DNA of 64,000 nt from Scilla litardierei (GCA_030789695.1 CM061130.1:8733860-8797859), one strand, 5' to 3'. Positions 45,985 to 57,934 are shown, numbered from the stretch's first letter. Notes: generated from the sequence alone by a model not told the origin. Numbers and translations: made by a program.

Positions 45985-46848
45985 TTGTTGGACTCTGATT
46001 CAAGAGAGTATTAATGTGTATCAGCTATCTCAGTTTTGGAATGTACTTCAGTTGTATCAAATTTAATATGAATGAATTAAGTTCTTTATTGCATCATACT
46101 ACAACATAAATGCATACAAATATACATAACACAACAACGTATATACTACAACTTCACATTTTGGATTCACATCACAAATGTACAATAATGGGACTATTCT
46201 ATGGATTCACATCATGAAACTTCACATTTTGGACTTTACATCTTCTGAACACTACCCACCTTCTGAACATTTCAAGCAAAATGACATTTCTGAGCAGCTC
46301 TATGAGGGCACCTGAACCTACTGGCAAGGTGAGGAAGCTGAACAGAACATAAAAAGGAGTTGCTATAAAGTCTTAGAGTCAAGATATAGGTGATGTCGAC
46401 ATATTTCTACAACACGTCCCTTGCTGCTATTATCTTAGCAATCTTTTTCTATGGAATAAGAATCAGTGATGAGCACTAAAAAGCATGTTGAAGAAAACTA
46501 TATTGTGTAATTAGACTCGGATATAATGATATAGAATAGTTAGTATCATGAAGAAGTGTCGATTCAGTTGTGAATTGATGAGGGCTCCTTGGTAGCCATT
46601 TATAGATGAATTGGACATGGATGAGGATGAGTCTACAGAAGATTGACCGTGAGTCTACAGAAGATACCCCATGAGTCTCAGAGGAGTACTCGTGAATATA
46701 CAAAAGAGTGCTCGTGAATCTACAGAAGATTTCTCGTGAATCTACCAGTTGTTGTGTGCGTTGAACAATTTTGTTAGACCGTAACGTAATTGCTCAACGC
46801 GCACAATCGGCATAATTATGCCGGTTGTGTGTGTTGAGCAATTACGTT
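45985..46848. other. Unassigned DNA between E and D
   Basis: A/T-rich, no gene or TE coding motif recognised. Contains a dispersed doublet of CTTCACATTTTGGA (46152 and about 46219), a run of imperfect GTGAATCTACAGAAGAT repeats (about 46628-46744), and the palindrome below. It could be a remnant of an older insertion. Confidence 0.5.
46785..46846. repeat. 62-bp near-perfect palindrome
   Basis: CGTAATTGCTCAAC pairs with GTTGAGCAATTACG, and the arms continue through GCACAATCGGCATA/TATGCCGGTTGTGT to the centre near 46815-46816. It ends two bases before the D LTR. A single related half copy (GTTGTGTGCGTTGAACAAT) lies at about 46752. Confidence 0.9.
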
Positions 46849-47292
46849 TGTTGAGTATTGGTGTTTCATACCAATCTTATTTTGATGATGATCACAACAT
46901 TATGTTGTTGCTAATGACTCTCTGGTTTAAGTCTCACAGTTTTAGTCCTAGAATATCTTTCTTGGAGACTAATCACTTGGTGCAAGGATGGACATCAAGT
47001 GGAGAAGGGCCAAAGCATGGACTCAAGTAGTGCCAAAGCTTGGAGATGATGGAGAGCTTCAAGGCATCAAGATTGAAGATTTAGACTCTAAGGAAAGCAA
47101 TGTAATCCATGCAATATTTACTTTATTGCTTTCTCTCTCTTTTGAGTCTGGGATAATGTAATGCCTTGATAGATGGTCTACTCATTCATGCGTATGCATT
47201 TAGCCATCTTAGTGAGCCTTAGGATTATCTTAGAATCCAACCCAATATGCTCATCTTGTCCAAAGACTTATTTGGAGTCTCTGGCTTTCCAT

Positions 47293-47874
47293 CAGTCGCC
47301 TGCTGAAGGATACACAGTCGACTGGGTGATTTCCAGTGGCATGTAGATCCTTCTACAATCGCCTGATATGCACTGCTCAAGTCAACATTTCAATTGACTT
47401 AAACTTGAGCTTTACGCACAGTCAACTACTGCTCAGTTTACAGTTGCCTGGGAATTGGCCAACAGTCGTCTGAGAAGCGTAAGTGCAATCTCTGCCTCCT
47501 TCTGTTTTTCTCCATCTTTTGCAGCAGACGACTGATGAAGGTTTTACAGACGACTGACTCTTTGACAGTCGACTGTATTATTGACATCAGTCGACTGTAT
47601 GCTTTTCTGGAGAAAGAGTGCAGCTCTCTGTTTTATTCCATCCCCTGCAACAGTCGCCTGCTGAAGGTTTTACAGGCGCCTGTCCTGTTTTCAGTCGACT
47701 GTACTGGCTCAAATTATAGCCGTTGGATATTTTCTAGCCATTGATCAGTCGACTATCTTTTGATCATCAGTCGACTGTTGATGTCGTTTTCGCCCAGTTT
47801 CTAGCCGTTGCAGCTTTGGGCTATTGGCTGTTTTCTTGGGTTTTGAGGGTTGATATAGGGTTCCTATATATATG
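47293..47874 (+). promoter_or_regulatory. LTR promoter of D: palindromes plus TATA box
   Basis: Uses the same CAGTCGACTG core as B, about 85 bp upstream of TATATATAT. Confidence 0.62.
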
Positions 47875-48130
47875 GGTGTGCTGATATCTCTAGAACTTCT
47901 TGATGCTATTGAAAATCACAAGAGACCAATAAGCCACTCTCAAACTCCCTCATTTCCCTCTTTTGAGCTCTCATTCCTCTTCATGCATTGAAGTCCAGCT
48001 CAAGGGAAATCATCCAAGTGCTTTCAAGCATATCTCAACACTTGGAGATACTCTTCCATGCCTTGCATTCATCCATGAGTAAGCATCTCAAGGCATAGGT
48101 AATAGTATTTATTTTACTTGGAGATTTTGT

Positions 48131-48392
48131 AACACAAGTTCTCTTTGTGGGAATTAATCTTTCTCTCTTTGTGGGATTAGGATACTCTCTTTGTGGGAGT
48201 AACTCTCTTAGTGAGAGTTTGGTGTCCTAGTGTAGGGCTAACCCTAATTCTCTGAGTGGGAGTTAGTGATTCTCTTGGTGGGAGTCTTGATCCTCGTATA
48301 GGGTTGGTTGGGTCCTTGTGTAGGGCATAAATCCTCTTGGTGGGGTATCTCCTTGTGAGATTTGTATTCACTTCTCTTTGTGGGAATATAGT
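48131..48392 (+). repeat. Degenerate TCTTTGTGGGAGT repeats in D LTR
   Basis: About nine copies of CTCTTTGTGGGA(G/A)T-like units with variable spacing, in the R/U5 part. Confidence 0.8.
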
Positions 48393-48603
48393 GAATATTG
48401 GTGTGGCTGGACGTACCCAAGTTTGGGGAACCAGGGTAAAATCTTGTGTTTGCGTTTGGATTGATTATGTCAATTATTTCCTCTTGCATTTATTATTCCG
48501 CATTTGCAAGTTTAATTTTAATTGGATAATTTTATTGCCATTACACTATTCACCCCCCTCTAGTGTATTGTTAGTATTGCAAGAGTAAGGCGATCCTTAC
48601 AAT

Positions 48604-48615
48604 TGGTATCAGAGC
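48604..48615 (+). other. Primer binding site of D (initiator-Met type)
   Basis: TGGTATCAGAGC, exact plant copia consensus, two bases after the LTR. Confidence 0.92.
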
Positions 48616-48637
48616 GAGGTTGAAGCATACAACAACG

Positions 48638-49464
48638 ATGGCATACAACGATTCATCTCATGAAGAAGGTCTATCAACCGTTCGACCCCCGCTCTTCAAT
48701 GGAACCAACTACGAAGATCAATATGATGATCTACTTGGAGGGTCAAGACCTTTGGGATATCATAGAGTCGCCATTTGAGAAGCCTACTACACCCGTGGCT
48801 TTGAGAACAAAAGCAGAGAAGGACTCGATCAAATTTAATGTGAGGGCTATGAATGCATTCCATTGCGCCCTCACTTCAAATGAGTTCGATCGCATCTCCA
48901 TGTGCAAAACGGCCAACGAAATTTGGCATACATTGGAGATTTCTCATGAAGGGACTTCGAAGGTAAAGAAATCTAAAAAATGCGTATTTAGATCTAAATA
49001 TGAGTTGTATAAGATGCAGGAAGGTGAAAACATCTCGAAGATGTTCAAAAGGTTCACAGAAATCGTGAACGCTTTGGAAGGACTTGGGAAGGTGATTTCC
49101 TAAGAGGATCGAGTGGTGAAGATCCTTGACTCACTTACATCTCAATGGGAGTCAAAGGACACCGGTATTTTGGTGTCTTACGACATGTCCAAATACACCG
49201 TTGAGGAGTGCATTGGGAATCTCATGGCATATGAAGTAAAGCTTCAACACAAGAAGGAGATTCAACCATCCAAGTCCGAGAAGCCTGAAAAACAAAAGGG
49301 GGTTGCATTCCATGCCAAGGAGGAGCCAATCAAATGGAGGAAGAAATTCCATCAAGAAGCTCCTAGTGAATAAGATGGAGAAGATGAGGCTAGTGGAGAT
49401 GAAATCTTGGAGATTGCCACGCAACTAATAGCATTCCTCAAAAGCAAGCAAGGTAAATCTTCTT
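48638..49464 (+). pseudogene. Sirevirus gag of D (truncated)
   Basis: ATG at 48638 opens MAYNDSSHEEGLSTVRPPLFNG. A frameshift near 48712 moves to the frame with MMIYLEGQDLWDIIESPF, AMNAFHCALTSNEFDRISMCKTANEIW and the usual gag helices. TAA at 49101-49103 and 49371-49373. The ORF is cut before the zinc knuckle by fusion to the G3 LTR at about 49465. Divergent from the gags of A, B and C2. Confidence 0.83.
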
Positions 49465-49471
49465 CGAAGAG
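49459..49471. other. Junction D gag / G3 LTR (probable duplication breakpoint)
   Basis: The G3 LTR match (17731 onward) begins at TCGAAG, 49465. To its left the D gag frame is unbroken. No LTR terminus and no TSD is present, so this is not an insertion edge. Confidence 0.7.
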
Positions 49472-49938
49472 CGGGCGGGTGTGAAATCCGCCCGCTCGAC
49501 GAGCAGGCGGGCTGAGAAGCCCGCTTGTCGATACAAGCGGGCCGGCCCGCATAGAAAAAACAATTTTTTTAAATGAAACGACGGCCTGAAATGCGGGCCG
49601 ACCCGCATGGGCTTTTTATTAACTTTTTTTTGTTTTGTTTTTTTATAATTACCAGAAACTCCTAGAAATGCTTCTTAGGCTCCAAAAAATCCCCAAAATT
49701 AGCTCCAATCTCCAAAAAAATCTGGAAAATTCCAGAAAATCCAGAAAAATTCCAGAAGTACCTAAAAAATAAGAGGAGCAAAAATTAGTCCACAAAAACC
49801 ACATTTTATGTATAAACTAGAGATAGGCTTAAATAAATCACGATATCATAAATACGCCCGTATCAAGCCACAATTAACATTTTATACACATAAAATGCCC
49901 AGAAATGGGGGGGGATATGCAATTTATATCCCGAATCA
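49465..49938 (-). repeat. 3' LTR of G3 (truncated)
   Basis: Matches 17731-18229 with small deletions. Ends at TGATTCGGG (minus). Confidence 0.88.
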
Positions 49939-50334
49939 CACCCCCAACTAGCTTTTTGCTAGTCGCTAGCAAAATATGTGAAAAATTCGGATTAAATTGA
50001 AAAACATGCACCAACTCAAGATATCCTCATGGCATATCCAAAATGGTATTTCCAATTGATTTCAAAGCCAATATACCCAATGTATGAAAGTAAATAACAA
50101 ATGACACACTCTTCAATCTAATTCAAAGAAAAGTTAGATAATAAGCACCGTATCACATAGGTTGGGATATATCACGATGTCAAAATTTCCAATTTTCATG
50201 AAAATGGCCAAAACAAAAGAAATTTTCTCTAAGTTATGGGAGATGAGATTGCATTACTCATGTTGCTTATTCTTTCATTTTTTTCTTTTTCTTTTCTTTT
50301 CGTTTTTTTCGTTTTTTCGTTTTTGTTTTACATT

Positions 50335-50448
50335 CACGCGATAACGCCATAAATGCAAACACAGCCCACTTTGCATACACGCGATAACGCTATAAATGCA
50401 AACACCTGTACATTTGCATACACGCGATGACGCTATATATGCAAATGG
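50335..50448. repeat. 43-bp tandem repeat in G3 (about 2.6 copies)
   Basis: CACGCGATAACG starts at 50335, 50378 and 50421. Each unit contains ATAAATGCAAA or ATATATGCAAA. Confidence 0.9.
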
Positions 50449-50542
50449 ATGGAATGATATCCTAAATCTCATTTTTGGCGTCCTCCCCAATGTTTCGTGG
50501 GGGCACCGGCTACTCAATTCGATTAGAAAGAAACATTCACTT

Positions 50543-50547
50543 ATACT
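50543..50547. repeat. Target site duplication ATACT, left side of element C
   Basis: Precedes the C2 5' LTR; partner at 14282-14286 after the C1 3' LTR. Confidence 0.88.
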
Positions 50548-52266
50548 TGTTGAGTATTGATTCCCCGGATTTGGTTTTGATGATGAACAAATATAAATAT
50601 CGTGAACTAACTCTTTGTGAGCGTAGTTATGGAGATCGTCGCCAAATTTCTATGAACATCAAAAGCGACGTCTCAAGATGTCTCAAAGCGAGTGATCGTG
50701 TGCTTGATGCTTTGTTGAAGCTCAAGGACCATTATTGAAGTCAAGAAGATTCGATTGAAGCTTTTGAAGAAGGTTCGTCAAGTTTTATTTATTGTCTTCT
50801 AGCTTCTTTTTGTAGAATGTTAAGCCTTGAGTAGGTCTTACGTTTTAATCTTCATAACGCTCATATCATTAGAGCTAGGATCATATTAGAAGCCCATAAT
50901 CTTTCCCGAAGCTTAACGCTTCTTATCGCGGCTTCTTGTGCATCTTAGTTGGTTCAAGAAGAAGAACCAACTGACTAGATGTCAATCTTGTCGGTCGGCA
51001 ATCCTTCTTGAACCGACTAGATCTCCTAACTCATTTCAGCCTAGACACTGTTTATCAATTAGTCGGTCCAAGAAGGTTCACTGACCGACTAGTTGTCAAA
51101 CTAGTCGGTTAGGAATCCTTCTTAGACCGACTAGTTGGGCTTTCATTTTCCAGCCTAACTTACTGTTTACAGTTAGTCGGTCAAAGAACATCGACCGACC
51201 GACTAGTTGTGAAACTAGTCGGTTGGAATTTTCTCTTAAACCGACTAGCTGTCTTTGGATTCAGCAACTTTGATTTCATCTCTTAGTCGGTCAAAGAACA
51301 CTCTCCGACCGACTCGTTGTGAAACTAGTCGGTTGGCAAGTCTTCTTAGACCGACTAGTTCTTTATGTCTGAACTTTCTCTTTTGGCTGTTCTCCAGTTA
51401 GTCGGTTCATGTTAAATCACCGACCGACTAGTTGAGAAACTAGTCGGTCAGTGATCCTTCTTTGACTGACTAGACTGCTTCAGAATAGAGCTGTTGGAGC
51501 ATTAAATGCCACGCTTTTTGCTCTCTCTTTCCTCTATCCTATATTTACTTGAAGGGCTTCTTGCTAAGCATTCAAGGCTGATATTTATTATATTTTAGAG
51601 AATCAAAGAGAAGAGTTAATTCTCATTTCCAAGCTCATTCATTTCTCAAGAATCTCTCTCTCACTCTTATTTTCAAAGAGAGATTCTCATTGATTGTGAG
51701 CCACTCAAGCCAAGAGCTTGATCTAAGGTCACCAACATCTTCCTAGCCTCCCATTGCTGGTCAACATCTTGGAGCTAGGGTTTGGTGCCTTCTTCTTCCC
51801 CAAAATACTTCTTGCTCTAAATCGTAAGTTTTACTCAAGGCATAGGGTTTTGTGGTAAGCATTTATTATTTCATTTACATTGCTATTGCAAGTTTTACTC
51901 TCGGTTGTGAGAGTTGTGTGTGATCCCGGTTTGTGGGAGTCACATTTTCATTTGTGTATGATTTGATCTTGTAGAGGTTTTCTACAAGTATTTCATAGTG
52001 AAAATTTGAGTTAGAGGTTTCTAATTCAAGTATCCAGAGGGGATCTGGGTGTTTGGGACGTAGGATCACCGGGAACAAGTCGGGGAGACTTGGGTGGATC
52101 CGAACCCGTTATATCGTTTGTTTGCGATTGTATTTTATTGTTGTCTATTTTGATTTCCGCATTGTTGGTTGAGTTTGCAAGATAATTAGGAATTATCTTC
52201 TTAATTATTTTAAAGTACTATTCACCCTCCCTCTAGTACTTGTGCAGTAGCAATCAGGGCATTACA
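50548..52266 (+). repeat. 5' LTR of C2
   Basis: 1719 bp, TGTTGAG to GCATTACA. Array 50948-51475, TATATTTA 51540-51547. Confidence 0.94.
50948..51547 (+). promoter_or_regulatory. LTR promoter of C2: five hairpin units plus TATA-like box
   Basis: Same units as 12964-13490, with TATATTTA about 65 bp downstream. Confidence 0.7.
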
Positions 52267-52268
52267 TT

Positions 52269-52281
52269 TGGTATCAGAGCC
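52269..52281 (+). other. Primer binding site of C2 (initiator-Met type)
   Basis: TGGTATCAGAGCC two bases after the LTR. Confidence 0.93.
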
Positions 52282-52293
52282 AAGTTCATAGCT

Positions 52294-54531
52294 ATGTCTA
52301 CCAATGACAACAAGACCGTTCGTCCACCTTCAGATTATAGAACCTTCAGGAACCGTGAAGGAGCCTCTTCGGTAATGGAAGGACACTCCTCAACTAGGCC
52401 TCCCTTCTTCAACGGTACCAAATATGGGTACTGGAAATGCCGGATGGAAACGTTCCTCCGGAGCGCCTCACTATGGAGAGCCACGATGACGGAGTATGTC
52501 GAGCCCGCCGAAGAAGATTTCGCGAAGTGGACTACTGCGGAGGTCGTCGCGGAGGTAACCAATGCCAAGGCAATGAACGCCTTGCAATGCGCATTGGAGC
52601 CCGAAGACTTCAACAAGATATGCACATGTAAGAGTGCATATCAAATCTGGAACTCACTCCTCATCTTGCATGAAGGAATGAGTATGGTAAGAGACTACAA
52701 ACTCGTTGTTGTAAATAAAGATTACGAGTTATTTCATATGCAACAGGGTGAGAAGATGAAGGAGTACTATGCTCGCTTCATTGACATCACCAACGAGTTG
52801 GAGGCGCTTAGAAAGACCTACACCCAAAAGGAGAAAGTCTCAAAGATCATTGATGGACTTCCTTCTTGTTAGAAAAAGCGTACCTTTGCCATCGAGGAAG
52901 GTAACGATATGAGTAAATATACTGTCATTCAACTAATGGGTATCTTGATGTCTTATGAGGTATGCAAGGACAATAAACTAAAGCTGCAGGACAAGATGAA
53001 GTCTTACTTGAAGCAAGACGAGCCAAAAAAAAGGCGATTGCGTTCAAGGCCACTCCATCTACATCTACATCTACCGATGATGAAGACTCGGAAGACGAGT
53101 TGGACTTAGAATCCATTTCCCTCATCGTAAAGAAGTTCAACCGATTCTTCCGGAAAGGTAACTTCAAGAACAAATCTAAGTTTAGTTCTACTAACGCCTC
53201 CGCTCCTTTGTGCTTTAAATGCAATAAGCCAGGACACATGAAAGCGGATTGTCCTCAAAACAAACAAAAGGATAAGTGGAAGGTGCCAAAGTTCGACAAG
53301 TCAAAGAAGTACAAGAAAGGGTACAAGAAAGGGCTTGTCGGCACATTCACCGACTCCGATGAGGACTCCTTAAGTGGAGAGTCGGATGATGAACAAGTGG
53401 AGCAAGCACACATGTGCTTCATGGTGAGAGAGGAACATGATCAAGGATCCTCCTCCGATGATAGCGAGGATGAAGGCGATGAGGTAACTATGGATGACCT
53501 TAGATTAGCTAACGAGCAAATTTGGTCTAAATATTCTAAATTAGTAAATAGATATACTAAAACCAAAGATGAGTTAACTAGTCTTCAAACCTCACCTAAG
53601 CCTAACGTCATCAACAACGACACCGTTGTTGAAGACTTGAGAAATGAGATTGTAAATCTCAAATCTCAACTTGAGCATGTTCATATTGAGGAATCGGATG
53701 AACGCGAGATGGCGGATTTGATTTCTCGAAACTCAACTTTGAGTATTGAGAATGCGAATCTCAAGTCTCGTGTTTGTCTACTCACCACTCAAGTGTCCAC
53801 TTTGGATGCTTCTATACTTTCTCTCACCGAGAAGTATGAGTCCACATTAGGCCGGATTAATAAATTCAATAAAGGTAAGGACCATTTGGATAATATCCTA
53901 ATTGACTTACTTCCGGCCAATCGTCGCATTGGCTTGGGGTATAAGATGGAAAACTCATCCAAATCGTCTACCACCTTTGTTAGGCCAACTTTCGATGCCT
54001 CAACGAGTGGGGGCAAACACTCTATTGGTAGTTCATCTACCAATGGTGCTTCCACCTCGTACACATCCCCAGTTGGAAAGAAACCCACTTTGGGTGGACC
54101 TCCAAAGAAGGGTCATGCTTTTATGTACACCAATACTAAGCCACGTAGGAACACACATCCTACTCCACATGTTCACACATATGATGATTTTTATGCCCCA
54201 CATCCACGGGCACGTGCACACCATGTGAGACACACTCACGCACGAGTTCCTCCACATGCATATGTTCACCCACATCATCATATGAACAATTATCATCATG
54301 CACCATTTCATCATGTGCCATATGCCTATCCACGGCATGCATCACGTAGAAATCAACAACGTATGCATGCTCCCAATAGGAATAGGGCTCCCAAAATATT
54401 CACTATTTGGGGGCCCGAAGAACACTAACATGCATGAAAAACAAGCATACATGAATTCTTATTTTATGGATGTCGTGCATAATGATGATTATGTGGGGAA
54501 GTCTAAGTCCAATTGGACTTGGCTTCCAAAG
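52294..54531 (+). pseudogene. Sirevirus gag of C2 plus pol-side exon
   Basis: ATG at 52294 (MSTNDNKTVRPPSD). UBN2-like capsid with FNGTKYGYWKCRMETFLRSA; TAG at 52870-52872 replacing Trp; a frameshift in the A-run near 53027. From 53100 the frame is open: zinc knuckle CFKCNKPGHMKADC (about 53211), acidic linker, coiled coil (about 53620-53890), His-rich tail (about 54200-54320), TAA at 54426-54428. The +1 frame carries LPKYSLFGGPKNT and on to LPK at 54531. Two lesions in the first part kill it, but the second half is intact. Confidence 0.88.
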
Positions 54532-54590
54532 GTCTAATCTTTTAGGACCCAATGACCTTGGGTACCATGGAATGATATTTCTATCTTTAG
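54532..54590 (+). other. Candidate 59-nt GT-AG intron, element C2
   Basis: AAAG/GTCTAATC donor, CTATCTTTAG/GTACTC acceptor. Upstream frame 1 and downstream protease frame 0 become continuous only if 59 nt are removed. If retained, TAA at 54535-54537 ends the upstream frame. Confidence 0.62.
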
Positions 54591-57500
54591 GTACTCAAGA
54601 AAAAGAAACGGAGCAACAAATCCAAATTTAGCTCCAAGAATAATTGGATACTCGATAGCGGGTGTTCAAAACACATGACGGGTGATGCTTAATTGCTCTC
54701 CGGACTGGTGCCCATTGCAAATGAAAACCGAGTCGTCTTTGGAGGCAACGTGAGCGGAACCATCATAGGTGTTGGTAAAGTTGGTAATCATTTTAAACCA
54801 CTAATAAGTGATGTTTACCTTGTTAAAGGATTAAACCACAATCTTATTTCAATAAGCCAACTTTGTGACAAAGGTTATAAGGTTAGCTTTGCGATAGGAA
54901 TGTGCCATATTTTAAGAAAGATAATAATGATTTGTTATTTTCTGGCACACGCCATAAGGATATATATATCCTAGATATCCCCAAGTCACATGAACAATGT
55001 CTCATTGCCAACACAAGTGAACCACACTTATGACATCGACGTTTTGGTCATGTGAACTTTGGAACACTTTTTAAGCTTTCCAAGTTAAATTCTATTAAAG
55101 GATTTCCTAAGCTTGTCTTTCAAAAGAAAAGCTTTTGTGACTTGTGTCAACGAGGCAAGCTTCCTAGATCGTCATTTAAACCTAAGAAAAGCATTTCATC
55201 TAAGCGGCCTCTAGAGCTATCTAGATCTTTTTGGGCCAACTAGAGTTGCTTCATTAGGAAATGCACGATATGGACTTGTCATCGTTGATGACTTTTCTAG
55301 ATTTACTTGGGTATTTTCTTTAAGTAATAAAAATGAAGCTTTTGAAAGCTTCACAATATTTGTTAAGAAAGTACAAAATCTCATTGGAACCACCATTGTC
55401 ACTATTCGTAGTGATCATGGAGGGGAATTTGAGAATGAGTCTTTCTCAAATTTTTGTGATGAAGTTGGTATTACACACACCTTTTCATTCCCTCGCGCAC
55501 CTCCTCAAAATGGTGTTGTTGAGAGAAAGAATAGGACGCTAGTGGAATGTGCTCGCACTATGCTTGATGATAGCCAACTTGGCCATCAATTTTGGGCAGA
55601 AGCGGTACATACCGCTTGCTATGTGTTTAATAGAATACTTTTGAGGCCAGGCACCAAACAAACTTGTTATGAATTATTGTTTGGTAGATTGCCTCAAGTT
55701 AAACATTTTCGAGTTTTCGGCGCAAAATGTTTTATTAAAAACACGTATGGTAGTTTGGACAAATTTGATCCAAGATCTGATGAGGGGATATTTGTTGGAT
55801 ATTCCTCCCGTAGCAAAGCCTACCGGATATACAACAAACGAACCTCAACGATCAAGGAATCACTTCATGTTTCATTTAATGAAAATTTTGTCCCGTCTAG
55901 AATTACTAATGATGATGACTCCATGGATGTTTTATGTGATTCTATTGGTAATTCTAATTCTATTGATTCCAATGATACTAACCCTACTAATGAGTCTTTT
56001 GAGAATGTTTCTAGTGATCAGAGAGTTCCCAAACGGCTTCATACAGTTTGTGACCATCCCCATGAGCAAGTCATTGGCAACATCCATGATAGTGTCAAGA
56101 CGAGATCTCAAGTCAACTATTTCGCTCATTGTGCCTTTGCCTCCTCAATAAAGCCAAAGAATATTAACGAAGCGTGCGAAGATAGTACTTGGATCCTAGC
56201 CATGGAGGAGTAACTCATTCAATTTGAGAGGAATGAGATTTGGGAGCTTGTTCCATTGCCTTCGAAGAACCACACCGTTATAGGAACGAAGTGGATTTTC
56301 AAGAACAAGACCGACGAGAACCAAATCGTCGTCCGGAACAAAGCTCGGTTAGTAGCTCAAGGCTACTGGCAAGAGGAAGGTATAGATTTCGAAGAATCCT
56401 TTGCTCCGGTAGCTAGATTAGAATATATTAGATTATTGTTATCTTTTGCATGCCATAAAGATTTTAAACTCTTTCAAATGGATGTAAAAAGTGCGTTTTT
56501 AAACGGAGAGGTTGTTGAGGAAGTTTATGTTTCTCAACCTCCGGGTTTTATAAATGAAAATTTCTAAATCACATTTTCAAACTTAAGAAAGCACTTTACG
56601 GTTTGAGACAAGATCCTCGAGCTTGGTATGACCGCCTAAAGAACTTTCTTTTGGATTTGGGTTTTAAAATGGGTGAAGTTGATTCTACATTATTTGTTAA
56701 GTATTCAAATCATGATATTATTTTAGTTCAAATTTATGTTGATGATATCATTTTCGGTGCTACTAACTTCACTCTTTGCGAAGAGTTTTCTAATGTTATG
56801 AAGGATCAATTTGAGATGAGCCACATGGGTGAGCTCAAATATTTCTTAGGTCTCTAAATTCGCCAAATGAACGATGCAATCTTCATCCACCAAACCAAGT
56901 ACACGGTGGAGTTGCTAAAGCGATTTGGAATGGAGAATGCCTCAGGCAATAAGACTCCAATGAGCACTACTACACATCTTGATAAAGATACGGGCGGCAA
57001 AGATGTAGACATTCGTCTATATCGAGGTATGATAGGTAGTTTATTATATCTTACTGCTAGTAGGCCCGATATTATGTTTGCTGTATGTGTATGTGCTCGT
57101 TATCAGTCTCAACCTAAGGAATCTCACTTAGTAGCGATAAAACGTATTTTGCGTTATTTTAGTTACACACTCGACTTCGGATTACTTTATCCAAAGTCTA
57201 GCACATATGAGTTAATCTCATATAGTGACGCAGATTATGCGGGATGCAAATCCGACAGGAAAAGTACTAGTGGCACTTGCCATTTTATAGGAAATTCTCT
57301 TGTCTCTTGGTTTTCCAAGAAGCAGAATTCCATATCACTTTCAACCACCGAGGCGGAATGTATTGCCGCCGGTGCTGCGTGTGCTCAGGTTCTTTGGATG
57401 AGACAACTCTTAAAGACTTTGGTATAAACTGTGATACTTGCCCTATCATGGTGGACAACCAAAGTTCAATATGTCTCTCTAAGAATCTGGTACACCATTC

Positions 57501-57684
57501 CCGTTCTAAACACATAGATGTCCGTCACCATTTCCTTGATGATCATGCTGCTAAAAAGGACATCATTTTAGTGTACGTTGAAACACAGAAGCAAATCACC
57601 GATATTTTCACGAAACCACTCAAGGAAGACTCCTTTGTGCGGTTACGTTGGGAATTGGGGATTATGGGTGAATCCGAGATTTAG
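54591..57684 (+). pseudogene. Copia pol of C2 (PR, INT, RT, RNase H)
   Basis: Opens VLKKKKRSN, then protease ILDSGCSKHMTG (catalytic Asp present, about 54654). [48 protein letters not shown] at 56735-56746. RNase H: SDADYAGCKSDRKS, STTEAEC (Tyr to Cys), DNQSS. KQITDIFTKPL and TAG at 57682-57684. Lesions: TAA about 54690, a deletion about 54925, TGA about 55032, a 5-bp deletion about 55218, TAA 56211, TAA 56565, TAA 56855, and an indel near 57410. Confidence 0.9.
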
Positions 57685-57934
57685 GATTCATTTTGTTCAA
57701 TAATCTTGCATGATAATAATTTTCGTTATATTTGCTCATGCTAGATGTGTTGAGATTTTTTGGATTTATATGTGAATTTTCGGAATTTATGCTCGAAATA
57801 TTCATGAACGTCGTATTTAAGATTTTCGATGTTTTATGGGGTAGATTAATGATATATGAGAGTATTTCGATGTATCGTCCAAGTGCGATTAGGAGAGAAC
57901 TCAAAATTTCTGAATTTCAAATTTTTGGACTCTC

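Larger units (their letters stand above)
46849..48601 (+). repeat. 5' LTR of D
   Basis: 1753 bp, TGTTGAGTATTGG to GATCCTTACA. Array of CAGTCGACTG/ACAGGCGCCTG motifs at 47293-47780, and TATATATATG at about 47865. Confidence 0.9.
46849..49464 (+). mobile_element. Sirevirus element D, 5' part
   Basis: 5' LTR, PBS and most of gag. Truncated at about 49464 where sequence switches to the G3 LTR. No second LTR in the window. Confidence 0.88.
49465..50547 (-). mobile_element. Gypsy element G3, left half
   Basis: Truncated 3' LTR (49465-49938), PPT (minus AGTTGGGGGTG, 49939-49949) and non-coding internal sequence up to the ATACT target of element C. No gene in 49950-50547. The other half is 14282-18229. 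Confidence 0.82.
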
